From: Syncephalis plumigaleata
Taxonomy: Eukaryota; Zoopagomycota; Zoopagomycetes; Zoopagales; Piptocephalidaceae
Assembly (NCBI GenBank): GCA_025201365.1
Contig: JAIXMF010000056.1
Location: 1 to 52,204 of the forward strand
Length of the DNA: 52,204 nt
Direction of reading: 5' to 3'
In this document: piece after piece, positions 23,723 through 37,045 of the stretch
How the letters are laid out: each line of letters opens with the position of its first letter
Position numbering within the stretch: position 1 is the first letter of the stretch
Program-made: the position numbers and the translations under genes
The notes under the pieces: model-generated
What the model was told of the DNA's origin: nothing
Databases searched by the model: none
Seen by the model: only the letters and a program-made list of their open reading frames with translations

Positions 23723-24811
23723 CTACACTTTACGACCAAGTCGTTTCGCTTCTTTCTCCTTCTTTCGTCGTGCATCCACATTTCTATCACGCCAATTGCT
23801 TTTACGTAGTTTCAATGGGCGATTACCCAGATATTTACCTAATAACAGCATAGTATGTCACTTGTAAGCATCCATTATAACATGTACATACACATATTCA
23901 CCATCTAGTTGCTGCTTACCATTCATTTCACGCATAGCTCGCGAATAATCATCGGGATCCTTGAAGCTAACGAAGCCGAATCCTCGTGTCTTGCCTGATC
24001 GTTTATCACGTACTACGCGTGCTTTCTGCATCGATGGATACTTACTGAATGCTTGAGCGAGATGCTCGTCCATTACTTCGTTGCCTAGATCTCCTACAAA
24101 TATACGGAAATCATCTAGATATACGATCATCATGACAGACAGCGTATGAGTATCACGTAGATATAATAAATGTGCGACTATACACGGCTACTTACTCTCA
24201 TCCCATTCAGCCATGGTTGTATCCTCCCATACTTCACCTCCTCCTACACGTAATGTAGGACGAGCCTTTTTGTTCTTGTTTCCTTGCACTGTCGTGTCTG
24301 TCTCATTAGCAGTTGTGCCATAGTTGTATGCTGTATTTGACGAATAACTAATGGAAGCAGCAGCAGTAGATGCAGCAGGAGTAGTATTTGCATAGTAGTT
24401 TGCATAATATCCGTTGTTTGCGGTGGCACTAGCTGGCATAGGTCGTGCACTAATAGTGGCTCCTGCAGTGCTGGCATTACTATAGTACTGACTACTTCCA
24501 CTACTACCAGCGGTCGTTGTTGTTGTTGTATTCGTAGTTGGTGGTGCAATATACACCGCATGACGTCCATAGGCTGGTGCTCGACCTGGCACTGAGAAGG
24601 GTGCTCGTCCACCACGTACACCGCGTGCTCGAAGTGGACCATGATCAGTGGTGTTAGCAGTAGCAGTAGTCGTAAACGTAGATGGATTAGGACTATTGTT
24701 ACTACTACCATCACTACTAGCACCAGTAGCAGTGGCAGTGGCAGTTACAGATATAGGTGCATAACGAGTAGGTTCTGCCGAGAAGGCAATCTCAGCCGAG
24801 CGTTTCGACAT
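23723..24811 (-). CDS. RBM42-like RNA-binding protein (single RRM)
   Basis: Exons (minus strand): 24811-24196, 24114-23920, 23838-23723; 308 aa. The N-terminal ~200 residues are low-complexity Ser/Thr/Ala/Asn/Tyr with an RGVRGGRAPF motif. The RRM occupies about 206-275: RNP2 is RIFVGDL and RNP1 is KTRGFGFVSF, within VRDKRSGKTRGFGFVSFKDP and YSRAMREMNGKYLGNRPLKL. This, plus the basic tail RKSNWRDRNVDARRKKEAKR, is the RBM42 pattern. RBM42 homologues associate with the spliceosomal tri-snRNP, so a role in pre-mRNA splicing is the likely one. The gene converges with the small membrane-protein gene; their stop codons are about 125 bp apart. Confidence 0.88.
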
Positions 24812-24992
24812 ACTCGATAGATAATAAAGCGCTAACAGCAATAGAATAAGAAATGACTATAATGACTAACAAGGAGAAAAAGAAGTTACACTAATGTTTA
24901 CAATCATGATCATTTTAATCAATTCCGCTAATTACACGATTTTAATAGCAAATACTGTGTAGACATGGACATGGACAAGTATTCACCATCCA

Positions 24993-27758
24993 CTAAGCGG
25001 TAAATGCATCGCTTAGGAATGTCAAGTAGTCCAAATGGCCTGTTTGACCATCTTTCAATGGCATGGCTGATGCCAAGTAATTGGCCGTATCCACTGGTAA
25101 TCCAACATGTTTAAGTTCCATTTCCGTAATGTATTCCTAGAGATAACATACAATCGATGAATACACACACATAGATATACATGTACATAAAGTAGTAACT
25201 TACTTTATCACCTGCAACAGCTCGGAATGATTCTCGTAGTTGATCGGGTGTCGTTTGATCTTCCGTAATGCTTACCATAAATTTGGTAAACTATGATGAT
25301 TATAACAGATATGTTAATGGATAGTTAAGGGAAGGTAAAGTAATATAATCACTTACTTGTTCGAATGAGCATTCCGTGCCACCCTCGCATGTCTTTTGGA
25401 AGATACGAGCAAATTCATTATCCTATAGAATACATATAATATATACAGTGTGTCAATTCATCAGTTATTAATGTATTAATGAATTATCATTGTTAACTAA
25501 CCGAGTAACTATGACCAAGACCGGCGAGACATGCTTTGAATTCAAGTTCAGTTAGCGTATTCGAGTGATCCTTGTCGAAGAAGCGGAAGGCACTTTCAAA
25601 TTCCTCCAATTGAGCTGGCGTCAAATTGGTCATGTTACGCGATACAATCTAATAGCAAATACACATGTAAACAATAATGATGAGCATATTGCTAATGACA
25701 CTAGTTCACTTTGCTCTTACCTGATTATCGATGAACGCTTCCTTCTTGTTAACTGCTTGTTTAACGAGACTAAGATCGAATTCTAGATCCTCCAACGAGT
25801 AAATAGTCTGATCATTCTCGTCAATGTTGGCCTCTCGGCATTGATCGTTTACTTGACGGATCTTCGCTAAAGAGGAATCGAGACTGGATAGACGTCCGTT
25901 CAATGCTTTAACTTCACTAAGTTGACTCTATCATTGTATGCGGTTAACTACCATGTAGATATCACTGTGCATATGTGTACAATGACATGATACTCACTTG
26001 TAAATCACCATCAACTGCAGCTAATGAGGCTGAAATACCATTGAGACTTGTTTGGAAGTCATTAGCGAGTTTGGCAAAGGACAGCTCAAGTTGTTCCTTG
26101 ATTCTATATAAAATGATACAGGTAATGAGTACTCTACTATTAGCAGTGGCAATCATAATAGCAGTCTATACTAGATGACTACTTACTCTCTAATCTTGCG
26201 ATTAATGGCTTGACGATGAAGTACTTCACCTTGTTGTAGACGTTGCCATGATTGATCCAAATCCTATTCCATCATCATTAGTTATCTAGTTAGACACACC
26301 GAATAATAACAGTAATAGTAATAACACAATACCTGTAGAGTAAGTCCAGCAGGTGGCACATATGGCTTAAGATTATATGTCTTCAATTTGGTTTGTATAT
26401 TGCCTAGTAGCGTATCGATATCGTGTTTCTCCGCTACCCAAGTACGTTTATTCGTCGTTTTATAGTTGATGAAGTCGGCTGAATGTTGCTTAGCATTGGC
26501 ATAGGTGCCATCGAATTGAATGTTACGCCACACCATGAGAATATCATCAATGCCAGCCATCAGCTATACAATAGTATTTGGTGTTAACTACATACAATTA
26601 TCATCTATTAATGTCTACTTACTTTCTTTACACGTTCCTCGTAGTTGTTTTCCATTTCCCATGCCGATTTCATCATATCTGCAAATTTGGTTACACGACG
26701 ATTGGCAGCATCCATCTTGCCAAGAGCAGAGAATGCATGGAAATACTGGGCGACATAAGTCATGATGGAGCGTTCATCTGGCTTGGCTATATCGCAGACA
26801 TCGGCAACATCCAACAATTTAGGGATGCCTAGCTGTGCCTCAGCCACCTCAAATGCCAATGCCGTATTGGCATGTCGATCACCCTTATTTAATGCATGGT
26901 AATCGAGTAGATCCGGTCGATGGCAGTGGATGAGAGCACAGAATGCTAGACCATCTGTCCAACTGAACGTAAAGTCACGCACGTTAACGTCGTCGTATTT
27001 CGCTGTTTTACGCTGGCACCATAAGAGTAGACCCTCCTTGGCCGTTAAACCCTCCTCGCTAATCTCGGCAATGGTGAAGCGTAGAATAATCGTCCATATT
27101 AATCCGAGGATTAGTTTCGTGTTGCCACCTGTGATATCCTCGGCACCGATATTCGTTAGATTGATACCGCGGTACTTGATGAATTCCAATGCTTTATTGA
27201 CATTCTCGACTTGTTGAATAAGAATACGCGGATTCTTGTTATAACGAGGGAAGGTAGTGTCACCGATAATTTCCTATTCAACAAGGTATATATACATATG
27301 TATAATAGTTAGTAACCCTGACACTATTCATACTGTTTATGACTAACTTACCAGTAATTGAATAAGAACAGTGCCAGTACTAAGTTGGTCCAAGTGTTCA
27401 ATGGGTTGTAGACCACGAGTAGCTAGCTTTGTATTAACCCTAGTTGTAATAGCAATAGTAGTAATTACATATTAGTTGTCTATATAGTCCAAGTTAATAG
27501 AACCCTTATTGTAATACCATTTAGTAAATGCTATATTATACAGTTTGTTAGTCTACTACTACTACTATCCACTATCTATTATCTATTACTTACTTCGCTG
27601 TTGAACATCCTCCCAGGCACGGTCCAATAGAAGCACTATTCATAGAGTAGAGTAGAGTAAGTATCATCTAGTGGTAGTTACATATCCTCTTACTATAACT
27701 CACCCATGTCTTCTTGTGCTTCCTGAGAGGCTGCAGACTGTTCAAATGGAGTAGCCAT
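24993..27758 (-). CDS. AIN1: Alpha-actinin (actin cross-linker)
   Basis: Thirteen exons (minus strand): 27758-27704, 27635-27594, 27530-27518, 27439-27352, 27273-26623, 26563-26333, 26263-26187, 26103-25998, 25927-25721, 25648-25502, 25422-25357, 25290-25204, 25136-24993; 637 aa. Alpha-actinin dimers bundle actin filaments, for example at the cytokinetic ring. Two calponin-homology domains form the actin-binding head (about 19-125 and 135-240; RTFTKWVNTKL, then LLLWCQRKT and FSWTDGLAFCALIH). A short rod of about 220 residues, probably two spectrin-like repeats as in other fungi, and a calmodulin-like C-terminus follow. EF-hand 1 is canonical (DKDHSNTLTELE, 515-526) and probably binds calcium; the later hands are degenerate. 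Exon 3 is only 13 nt long. The protein is about the size of fission-yeast Ain1. Confidence 0.94.
27518..27530 (-). other. 13-nt microexon of alpha-actinin
   Basis: On the minus strand the exon CATTTACTAAATG is flanked by ATATAG and GTATTA. With exons 2 and 4 it encodes the conserved TFTKW of the first actin-binding site; skipping it would shift the frame. This is the only sequence between the flanking exons that supplies these residues. Confidence 0.85.
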
Positions 27759-27943
27759 ACTATAAACTAGTAAGATGAAGAGTGGTAAATGTGATGTAAA
27801 TGAAATGAGAATAAGAAACGAAGCTTACACGTGTTGTACACGAGGACAAGTACAAGTGTGTTTCTATCACAAGCACTGTAGAAGGAAATGACTGATTGAC
27901 ATCCAATCACGATCATGATCATGAATGATGACGTTGTCTAATA

Positions 27944-28181
27944 CAGTGTTTTTCCATCCAATTTGCGCATTTATCCTTTAACATTTGCTGTTTATTAATA
28001 AATAATCTTGCACAATTGCTAACACCATTATCGCATTGCTATTATTATTGAGTAGTTGTCATTGCCCTAGCAGTTGAGGGAAATGTTAATGATCGCGATA
28101 TCATCTATTGCAATTAGTGATAACTATTATTTATTCGTAAAGACAAATGGCTAACTGCGCAAATTGGATGGAAATGGCCTG
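27944..28181. mobile_element. 238-bp TIR element (MITE, Tc1/mariner or pogo-like ends)
   Basis: The ends are inverted repeats, CAG...TTTCCATCCAATTTGCGCA at the left and its complement at the right, with four mismatches near the tips. The element is flanked by TA on both sides (27942-27943 and 28182-28183), the duplication expected of Tc1/mariner-type insertion. It has no coding capacity. Its first ~175 bp and last ~55 bp match the two ends of the larger element at 37899-39023 (opposite orientation) with very few differences, so it is best explained as an internally deleted derivative. It lies between the FAB1 3' end and the alpha-actinin promoter; about 185 bp of AT-rich spacer lies towards actinin and 145 bp towards FAB1. 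Confidence 0.85.
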
Positions 28182-28326
28182 TAATAGCTGGTATCACTGC
28201 CAAGAAATGAGCTACACACACACATTCAATAGATGATGACGAGTTAAAACAGATTCATCTACATTAAACATATTGCACAATCATTTATTGACTACTACCC
28301 TCATTACTAGTAGTATAATAGGGTTA

Positions 28327-31300
28327 TTAACTAAGGGTAGCAGTATTAGCAGTGGTGATATTAGTATTGACTGCAGTAGTAGGGTGTGATATCAAGGGTG
28401 GTGGTCCAAATGAGGTGGGCGTACCCTTATGATTGATAGTAGGGATGTAGTATTTATCAGGTACCATAAGGAAGTAGCGTTCCATTGCTGTACGGAATCG
28501 TTTCTTATACTGAAAGGGTGTAACAATAGTGGGTTCCTTACTGCCACCGCCTAATAGACCGGTTTCCTTGACCCAACTCTCTAATCGTTTATCCCAAGTG
28601 AAAGTACGAATGAAATCTACAATGAAGCAAAAGAAATGTCAATAGGGTTCACTATATCTAATGTGTTACTACTACTTACCAACAATGCCTACAATAAGTT
28701 CACCATTCTCCTTATCAATACCAACGAGTAGTGAATAGTCCATCACATTCAATCGTGATAAGAATAGTGTATCATTCCACACGGCTGCGTGTAATTGTGC
28801 TTTGGCATGTTCACGTATAAATAATGGATTCTCATAGATAACTATGATGATATGAATAGAGTAGTTCATTAGTAAGTGATTAACCTGATATGATGATTGC
28901 TTACATTGAATGAGATCCTCGTCTAATAGCACTTCATCTTCTCTATCGGTTTTCTCTGCTTTACGATTACGTACAGAACCCTTTAAATCGAATACCTATA
29001 TCATTTGAATTCGTAATTAGTTAGGGTAATGATGCACATCTAGTACAGAAATAACATACACGAGCAGGTTTACGATTATAGAATAGATTCTCCATGACTA
29101 TCACGTCCATACGCATTGATTCACCCGTGGATGGATCTTTATAGCCAATACGATAGAAGCCAAACAATTTAGCCATAACTGTCTCGAGCTAATAAGGTGA
29201 ACAATGTTGTTAGTTGAATAGCTATGAGATAAACAAATGATAGATGAACTTGCCTCTTTGAAGAATGCTCGTGACATATACTCGAAATAGGAGGGAGCAA
29301 ATCGTAATAAAGCATCCGCTTCTGCTCGTGATAACTGCTTCATAATAAGTCGATCATCTATAGACATATATATATATATGTTGTTGAGATTAGTCATGAT
29401 ACATCTACATTGACTACATTGATTACCTCTTGTTTTTAGGAAGGCAGCACCTGATTTACCACCTCGTGAACTCCATTTGACACTACGTGCAATAGAGTCG
29501 ATATAATCTCGATCGAACCCACAATTACGACGTAGTGCATCAAATTGATCAGCATAGAATATTTTACAATAAAAACGGAAGGGTTGATCAACGAATTCTA
29601 ATCAATAGATTAATATTAATGAGATCATTACTGCTAATACTATTAATACTTACGGATCTTAAAGTGATTCTCATTGGCACTCGTTAATTGCTCTTGTATA
29701 TTGGTAGGAACAGGTTTATCATAGAGACTATGAGCATCGTCACTTTGATGTAGGGATAGATCATCGGTTGGATCAACTAGCATTTGACTCTCTCGCAAGT
29801 GTTCCATTTGTATTTGATAATCCTTTGAACTACATGTATATATACAGTCAATTCATAATGTTATTATATTACAGACAATCAATGTAGTTTACCTTAATGC
29901 ATAAGCAATAATGGAACTAGGTTCATCTAGTCGTACGTGTACCAATGAATCAGGTAGCATGTGTTCCGTAGGTGGACTATATAACCAATACATAATTGAT
30001 TAGCTAGTTTATATATATATATCTTCATATATACTTACATTGGATATTCAAGAGGTGCGAAATGACCGGAATTAGCACCAGCTGCCCAGAAACTAGCTAT
30101 TGTTCTTACAAGCGATACACGATCACTACTACCTGTCATATGATCAAAGGGTGGCATATCATAGACACCATTTCGTGTGGTGTGTGCAATGGTACGACTA
30201 TTAATTAGTCGATTATTATGCGGCTGCTTATTGTTTGCCATGTAAGCATCAGATGATGTAGATCGTTTCAAATGATTACGTGGATCATTCGATGGCAGTA
30301 CAGTAGGCATGGTCTCTCCTTTGTTATAGAGTGAAGGTGGTTGCTGTGCCGCTGTCAATGGTGCAGTCGAGGATGTTGTCGATTTAATCGATTCATTGGA
30401 TAATGTCTGCGATGGATCGTATCCTGTAATGCTATTCGGTGTATTCATCATCATCGTGTCATCGCCTAATTCTAGGAACTCGATGGCATTCGTTGAATCT
30501 GTTCGCGTGTGTCGAGATGGTGTTTTACGCATAGTGCTGGCAGTATTGCCCGTGCCACTTGTTGTAGGAGTACTGGAGGCAATACTGTCAGTTGCTTCCT
30601 CTCCTCCCAAGGATACATCGAATGCATCGGTTTTAGTAAGGAATACCGTTTGTGCTTGTTCTGAGGCATCCTCCATAATGGGTGCAGGTCTAGGTTTCTC
30701 CTTGGCGATAGTGTCATTAAGGAAGAGTTCGTCGTCCGAGTCTTCTTGCGCTGCCTCCTGTGTATTCCTGTAGATGTGAATGGTCGATTTGCCAATACGT
30801 CGCAAGTTACGCGCACTACCATAGGCAGCCGAGGAACTAACACGTCGTCTCATACGCTCTTTAGGTGGTTTACGACGTTGATCGGAACCGTCTACTGTTT
30901 CAGTGCGTGCAAGTGCCTTAGTCGTACTAGTACCGCTACCACTAGTACCGTTACCACCACATTTCAGTTTAGGTTGATCAGAGAATGAACGTGAACGACG
31001 ACGTGTTCTCAATGAGTAGCGTCCACGCTCGGTAGATGTTGACGTGTCGCTGTCATTACCTAATCTGCTCTTGAGACTCTTCTCTAAACGTAGATTTCGT
31101 ATGGTGCGTCCCACTGAAGCATCGGAGTCAACTCGATCACTACCAACATCGTCGTTGATCGGCTCTTTACCCGTACGACGTTGACGATGTTGACGAGATT
31201 GCTGTTGCTGCTGCTGTTGCTGTTGTTGAGTTGATGCCGATTTAAGTGTGGGACGATGTCGTAATTGTCCTGACGCTTCATCGTGTCTTCTTTTCTGAGG

Positions 31301-34300
31301 TTCAGGCATGGAAAAGAAGGGGAAATCGTCGTCTAGCGAGGATGGCATATTAGTGACGAGTGAGGCATTGCTCGGTAGCATTGGCTTCTTATCGTTGGTA
31401 GTAGATGTTGCATTTTGAGCTGTTATCGGTAGTGATGACGATGATATCGATGATGCTGGCGATGAACCTGCAGGATTGTTACTAGCAGCAACTGCAGTAA
31501 TTGCAGTATTAGTAAGGGCAGATGGAGTACTGTTGCCACTAGTATTCGCCATTACAGGAGTCGATGCTTTATGTGATACCTGCTTGGTATCTTGCATTAG
31601 TTCCAATGAGATACGACGTGCTAATGACGATTGCACTGGTGCTGGTAGTACATAATCAGCACTATCCTGTCCTTCTCCTTCTTGTTGTTGTTGCATCATC
31701 GTCTTAGCATGATCATCCATGTAGGATGTAGTAGGTGTAGTACCTAGTTCGGGCGCTACACTAATTCTACCCTCATCTTCTGCGAGGGTGGCATCTGTAC
31801 GATGATGAATATCCGCGTCATTATCATCATGATTAGGATCGGTGAGTACCACGCCATGAATCACCATATCATGTTGATGACTGCCACCGCTACGTTCAGT
31901 GTTACTGCCATTATTACTGCTACTGCTTTGTGCATCTGCACCTCTATCCGCGAATAGTCGACGAATTTGCGTGGTGGTGGCTCGTTTAAGATCACGCTCC
32001 GGTTGTAGATAGTTATTCGCCACCGAGGTGAATATCTTCTCCCATTCCATGACCCGCGGCTGTAGTTCGCGTTTAAATAGGTTCAACGCAATCGCATCAC
32101 CCGGATGACTTTGATCGTTGGTGTTGCGTAGCATCTGTAAGGTTTGCAACTTTTCCGTGGCTGCCTTCCGTGCCAACTCGTGTAGTTCTCGTCGACAAGC
32201 TTCGCGTTTATTAAGCGGTACCGCGTCATAAACGAAATTACGTATACGATCCGTGACAGAGTCCCAATAAGTGGCGGTACGCTGGTAGATTTGCTCGAAT
32301 TCCTGCTGCTTCAATTGTTCCATAGTCTCGGGTAGGATGCGTACATGCGTGGGTGGCGGTGCAATCTCCAATAGTTCAATGTCTTCGTACTCGAAGCGTA
32401 TTACAAAGTTATTCAGTCGGAAATGTCGAATATGTTCTCGGTAGACATCGTGTGGGCATAGTTCCGCTCGACATATGATACCCGTTTGATAGAAGCTCAA
32501 TTCTAGATATTTACCGAACGAGTATTTCCACGTCTCATCCGACATTGGTACCACCGGTGTAATCTGATGACAATGTCGACACTCACTCCACATGAGAATG
32601 GCACCGTCGAAACTGTGCAATAGTGGATCGGGTGCCGGTGCCACGGACACGCGTACTCTACCCGAGCCATGTGTGTAGCTACGATAGTGCATCATCTGCG
32701 GGCGTTCACACGTCTTCTCGTGGCATAGCTGACCTACCTCACGGAATGTCTGCTCCAAGTACTGACCTAATGAGTAGTCTGCCTTGCGATAATATTCGAA
32801 TGTACAGATATAGGCGGGTCTACACGGCATCTCCGCGTAGTAGCAATGCACGCTGTAGAGTACGGTAAGTTGTTGATGTTGGAACAGGCTGGGTTGCGTG
32901 CCATGATCCATAAGGAATAGATCGGCCGCCTTGACGTTGAGAACAAAGTTATTCAGTGCAAAATCGTACTCGTTTATATGATCTGCATAAGGAACAGATG
33001 CTGCTGGATCGATACGAGAGAACTCCAGGGTGGATGTCGGCGATAACGGTTGCAATTCGCTGGCAATAGAAGTGGCAGTAGGCTTTTTCAATGACTGATC
33101 ATGAACAAGTGTAGGCGCTAGACTAGGCGATGCCATCGGTGTAGCGACAGGTGAACTCGGTTGACTATGCGCACCACTGACTGTGGCTATACTTGGTGTA
33201 TTGATCGTGACATTATCCGAGTAGGATCGAATAGACGCCGGTCGGTTAGTTGGTGTCATAATCGACATGGATGGTAGACTACGCTTCAACTGCATCAAAT
33301 CATGAGCGTAGCGTTGCACGCGTTCCAATAGAAATGGCGGTGGGAAATGCACAAATGGCGATATCGACAGGATGGTGTTCTTGTAAGGTACGAGTGCTGT
33401 ATCGAATCGTTTAACGACTAGTTCAATCTCTGGATCTAACTCAATAGTTGTATCGTTGGAATGTACACTCTTTACATCATCATCGTTATCATCGTCATTG
33501 TTTTCCTTATTCTTTTCTGTTTCTAGTTTAGATGAGCATGATGCTATCGTACGTGGTTGCGAGAGTGGTGCCGTTAATAGGAATTGATCACGTAGTAGGC
33601 AAGTTTCCAGTTTCAAATTATACACCATGAACACCATTAGATTTGTGATGTGCTTGATACGTTGTAGTACGGGTGGTGTAGCACCGCGTAATACAATGGT
33701 GCCTCCTAGTTCCGGTGGACAATCCTCGAAGAATAAATAGGAGCGACGTTGTCCCGGAATAGATGGGTGAACGAATGTACGCACGGAGAATCGACCACAC
33801 GTACCGGTACGCGGTTCCATGAGCAATTTATCGATCGATGATATGACATCTGCTCGGGTGGCACGTACTACCGCGTCGATCACGGATGATTTCACGTTGA
33901 CTGCTACCGCGATACCTGATTCCATTAGGAATTCCAGTGCAATACGAGATACCGAGTTCTGCACTAGTACTAAGGTGGGTTGTAAGGCAGCGATACGATG
34001 CACCAACTTCTCTAGATATTGTCGTTCCTGCGCCATAATCGGCTCTAGCGATAGGAATTGTTGATCACTACGCTGATATTGCAACGGGAAGGTCAATGCG
34101 AGAATGCGTGGTCGTACTAGTTCGCGTGCCATTCGTTTATGCGCTAGATTCTTCGTACAAACGATGCCATTCACGTATTGCGAGTCTTTTGGTTGCCCAC
34201 CCGGTATTCGCTTGATCTTCACGTATTCACAAATGTTAATCTCGTCGCCTGCCCTTACATCCAGGTAGAGTTGCGATGATAGTTTCAACAGTAGGTGCAT

Positions 34301-37045
34301 CATCACATCCTCCCATGTCTCTCGTTCTTCGATACCCTCCTGCTGTAATAGTTGCTGTAATACTTGACGAATATGAGAGATAGCCGCGTTGCTTAGTTCA
34401 ACCCGCCAATTGTTGGAATACGTTCTACGATGTGCGGATGATGCTGATTTACGCATAGTCGTGCCAGCAGTGCTAACATTACCCGTGGTACTAGGTGTAG
34501 TGTTGTGAGCCATACTCAATGTATTAGCTGTGTTGACCAGTGAGACGGGCACATTACCGGTAGCACTCGTACCCGTAGTGGCGGTGGCAGTGGCAGTGGG
34601 ACTAATCATAGGAGAGGCTACAATAGTATTACCATGAGCATTACCCATAAATGAATTATTCGCAGAAGTAGCAGTAGTAGTAGAAGTAGCGGGCGCTGTA
34701 TGATGAACATAGGGATGAGGTCGACCTAGACTAGGTGTCCTTGAATGTCTACCGCTACTAGTACCACTACCTGTATTACTAGTACGTCCAACCCAACTTA
34801 ATCGACGTGTATTAGTGGGATAGTTGCTGCCATCTGTGGCCTGTAATGGCGACATTGGTGTTGACACGATCATACCATTAGATAATGAATGAGGATGATA
34901 ATGCGGATAGTGTGGATAGTGTGGATTGGTAATCAATGGCAATATACCCAGTTCATCTTGCATCGTACTGCCATCATTCACCTTGTAATGATATACCTCG
35001 CCTGGACGTAGTGATGCACGTCTATGAAAGTGTAGTCTCATGGAACCACTACGCGATACGGTGCCGGTACTCGTACCCGTGCCATTATTATTGTTACCGC
35101 TAGATTGTCGTTCTAAACTGATAGGTGCTGGCAGTTCTTCTAAACGCTGTCGCTGCATCTCCTCCTCTTCCTCCTCTTCATCTTTATCGCTTACGTAGGG
35201 TTCAATAATCGGATCGTGCAGTCCCTCGAGTGGCGCGCCCATCGATACCACTTCAATCTCGCCGTTTGTATTACGGATAGCCGCCACACCAAATGGAACT
35301 GTCTCGCTAATGCTATGATGTCCGTTCTCATCTCCTCGCGCTATACGTTCCTTTTGCGAATCAGTAAGGCTGACATTGTAAAGCGGGTTCAGCGAGAGTA
35401 TACGTAGAAAGTGGTCTGTCGATCGATGATCAGGTGTAATTGGCGAGTAGGGTGCCGACGTTGTATTGGATAGCTTGACCTGTGCCGTGCCCATTAATGG
35501 AGTCATGGGTGGCATCATACCATCATTGTTGAATAGAAATGGCATCGCATTAGATGTTGCCGATGCTGATGGATCGAACGTAGAGGATAATGTCGCATTA
35601 CGTAAAAGTGTATCCATACGTGGTTCCACACCATTCATGTTGCTGTTGTTATGGCTAGATAGAGTGCCATCATCTTTAGGCATGCAGTCATCGCAAACAC
35701 GTATTAACTCTTTGTGACCGTATCGTTCACCTGATACACGATTAGATACGCATTGATAACAGAATACAAGACCTAGTAATACAATACAAGTATGTTAATA
35801 CTTTGTTATTCTAGCTATCCTAACTATTATCACTTACCGCATACACGACAGTGATGTCGTCGAACAAGTGTGCTGAATAGCGTGTGACACTTGTAGCAAT
35901 ACTTGGCATATTCATCTTTTATCCAATAATCGCGACTTATACCCTCACCACGGATACGACGTAATTCACGACTAGCTGAAGTGGTGCGTCCCATTGGCGA
36001 CGAGTAGTAGGCTGTTGTTGATTTGGAATAAGCAGCCGGCGAGAGTCCTTGATGGTTGACATCCTCCGAGTCACCCGCTAATGATATACCTAGTTCGCCA
36101 TAAGTGTCTGCGAAATCACCACCTGAAAGTGATGTAGTAGATGGTGCATGAATACCATATAGACTAGGTGGACGAGGAATAGCAGTTGTCGTATTGATTG
36201 TAGTCGTGGTAGGAGTGCCTATCACTACCTCATTCGCTAATGCACTGGTGGGCAGGTTACGATCCGTGTATCTACTGGATACCGCCTTAATACCACTACT
36301 AATCAACGAGCCACTTAGATTGACTAGATTGTTATTGAAACCGAAATAGCTCGTACTACGTATGGAGTCGGGAGATGCAGCATAGTCATTGTCATGATGA
36401 TCAATACTACTATTATCATCTAGCGGTGTGATAGTCAATGGTGCAGGTGGTGTTATACGTAATCGTGTTGGTGTCACGGCCGAGGTGGACATTGAAGCTG
36501 AAGCTGTACTCGATAGATCATCTCGTTCAATTGCTATCGGTTGATTATCTAGAAGAGTGGCAGCATTCAATATTCGTCATATTAATTAGCTATTGCATTA
36601 AGGAATAAACATACTAGTCGTTTGTAGAATAATAGAAATAGTAACAATAATTACCTATGATTTCTTCTGCTACATCAGGCAGACTACTATTTTGCGAATA
36701 TCTACTACGATTTGCTGGACTGGTTGGTGAACGAGGAATAGGGGCTGTACCAGTATTGCTATCACTAGTGCTGCTGCTACCACTACTACCAGTTAGGCCT
36801 GTAATATCGAAACTACCCGTGGCATGATGTAATGTTGTGCGCATACGGTGCATTAACTTTGAAAACATGCCAGACTTTGACTGTCTCGCCGATTTGGAAC
36901 TACTGGACGAACTGGCGTCATTATCGGCTGTATCGAGTAAGCTGCGATCAAGTTCGTAGAAACTAACAAGGCCGGGAGTAGTGGTTGCAGTGCTAGAGGG
37001 ATTGCTGCTCGAAGATGTTCGCGAGTGCATGGTAGTGGAGGCCAT
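28327..37045 (-). CDS. FAB1: Phosphatidylinositol-3-phosphate 5-kinase (Fab1/PIKfyve)
   Basis: Eleven exons (minus strand): 37045-36655, 36548-35838, 35772-30039, 29976-29893, 29829-29654, 29597-29427, 29357-29254, 29188-29060, 28995-28905, 28841-28680, 28616-28327; 2680 aa. It makes PI(3,5)P2 on vacuole/endosome membranes and controls their size and fission. Domains: Ser/Thr-rich N-terminus; FYVE zinc finger at about 338-396 ([25 protein letters not shown]) that binds PI3P; Cpn60/TCP1-like domain at about 920-1100 ([20 protein letters not shown]); cysteine-rich CCR region ([18 protein letters not shown]); and a C-terminal PIP-kinase domain ([38 protein letters not shown]). Exon 3 is 5.7 kb while the kinase domain is cut into eight small exons. 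One kinase-domain intron starts with GC. The start is the first ATG after an in-frame GTG. Confidence 0.96.
29189..29253 (-). other. GC-AG intron in FAB1 kinase region
   Basis: On the minus strand the donor reads GAG|GCAAGT and the acceptor TTATTAG. Removing these 65 nt gives [19 protein letters not shown], the conserved PIP-kinase sequence, with matching phase. No GT donor nearby achieves this. Confidence 0.88.
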
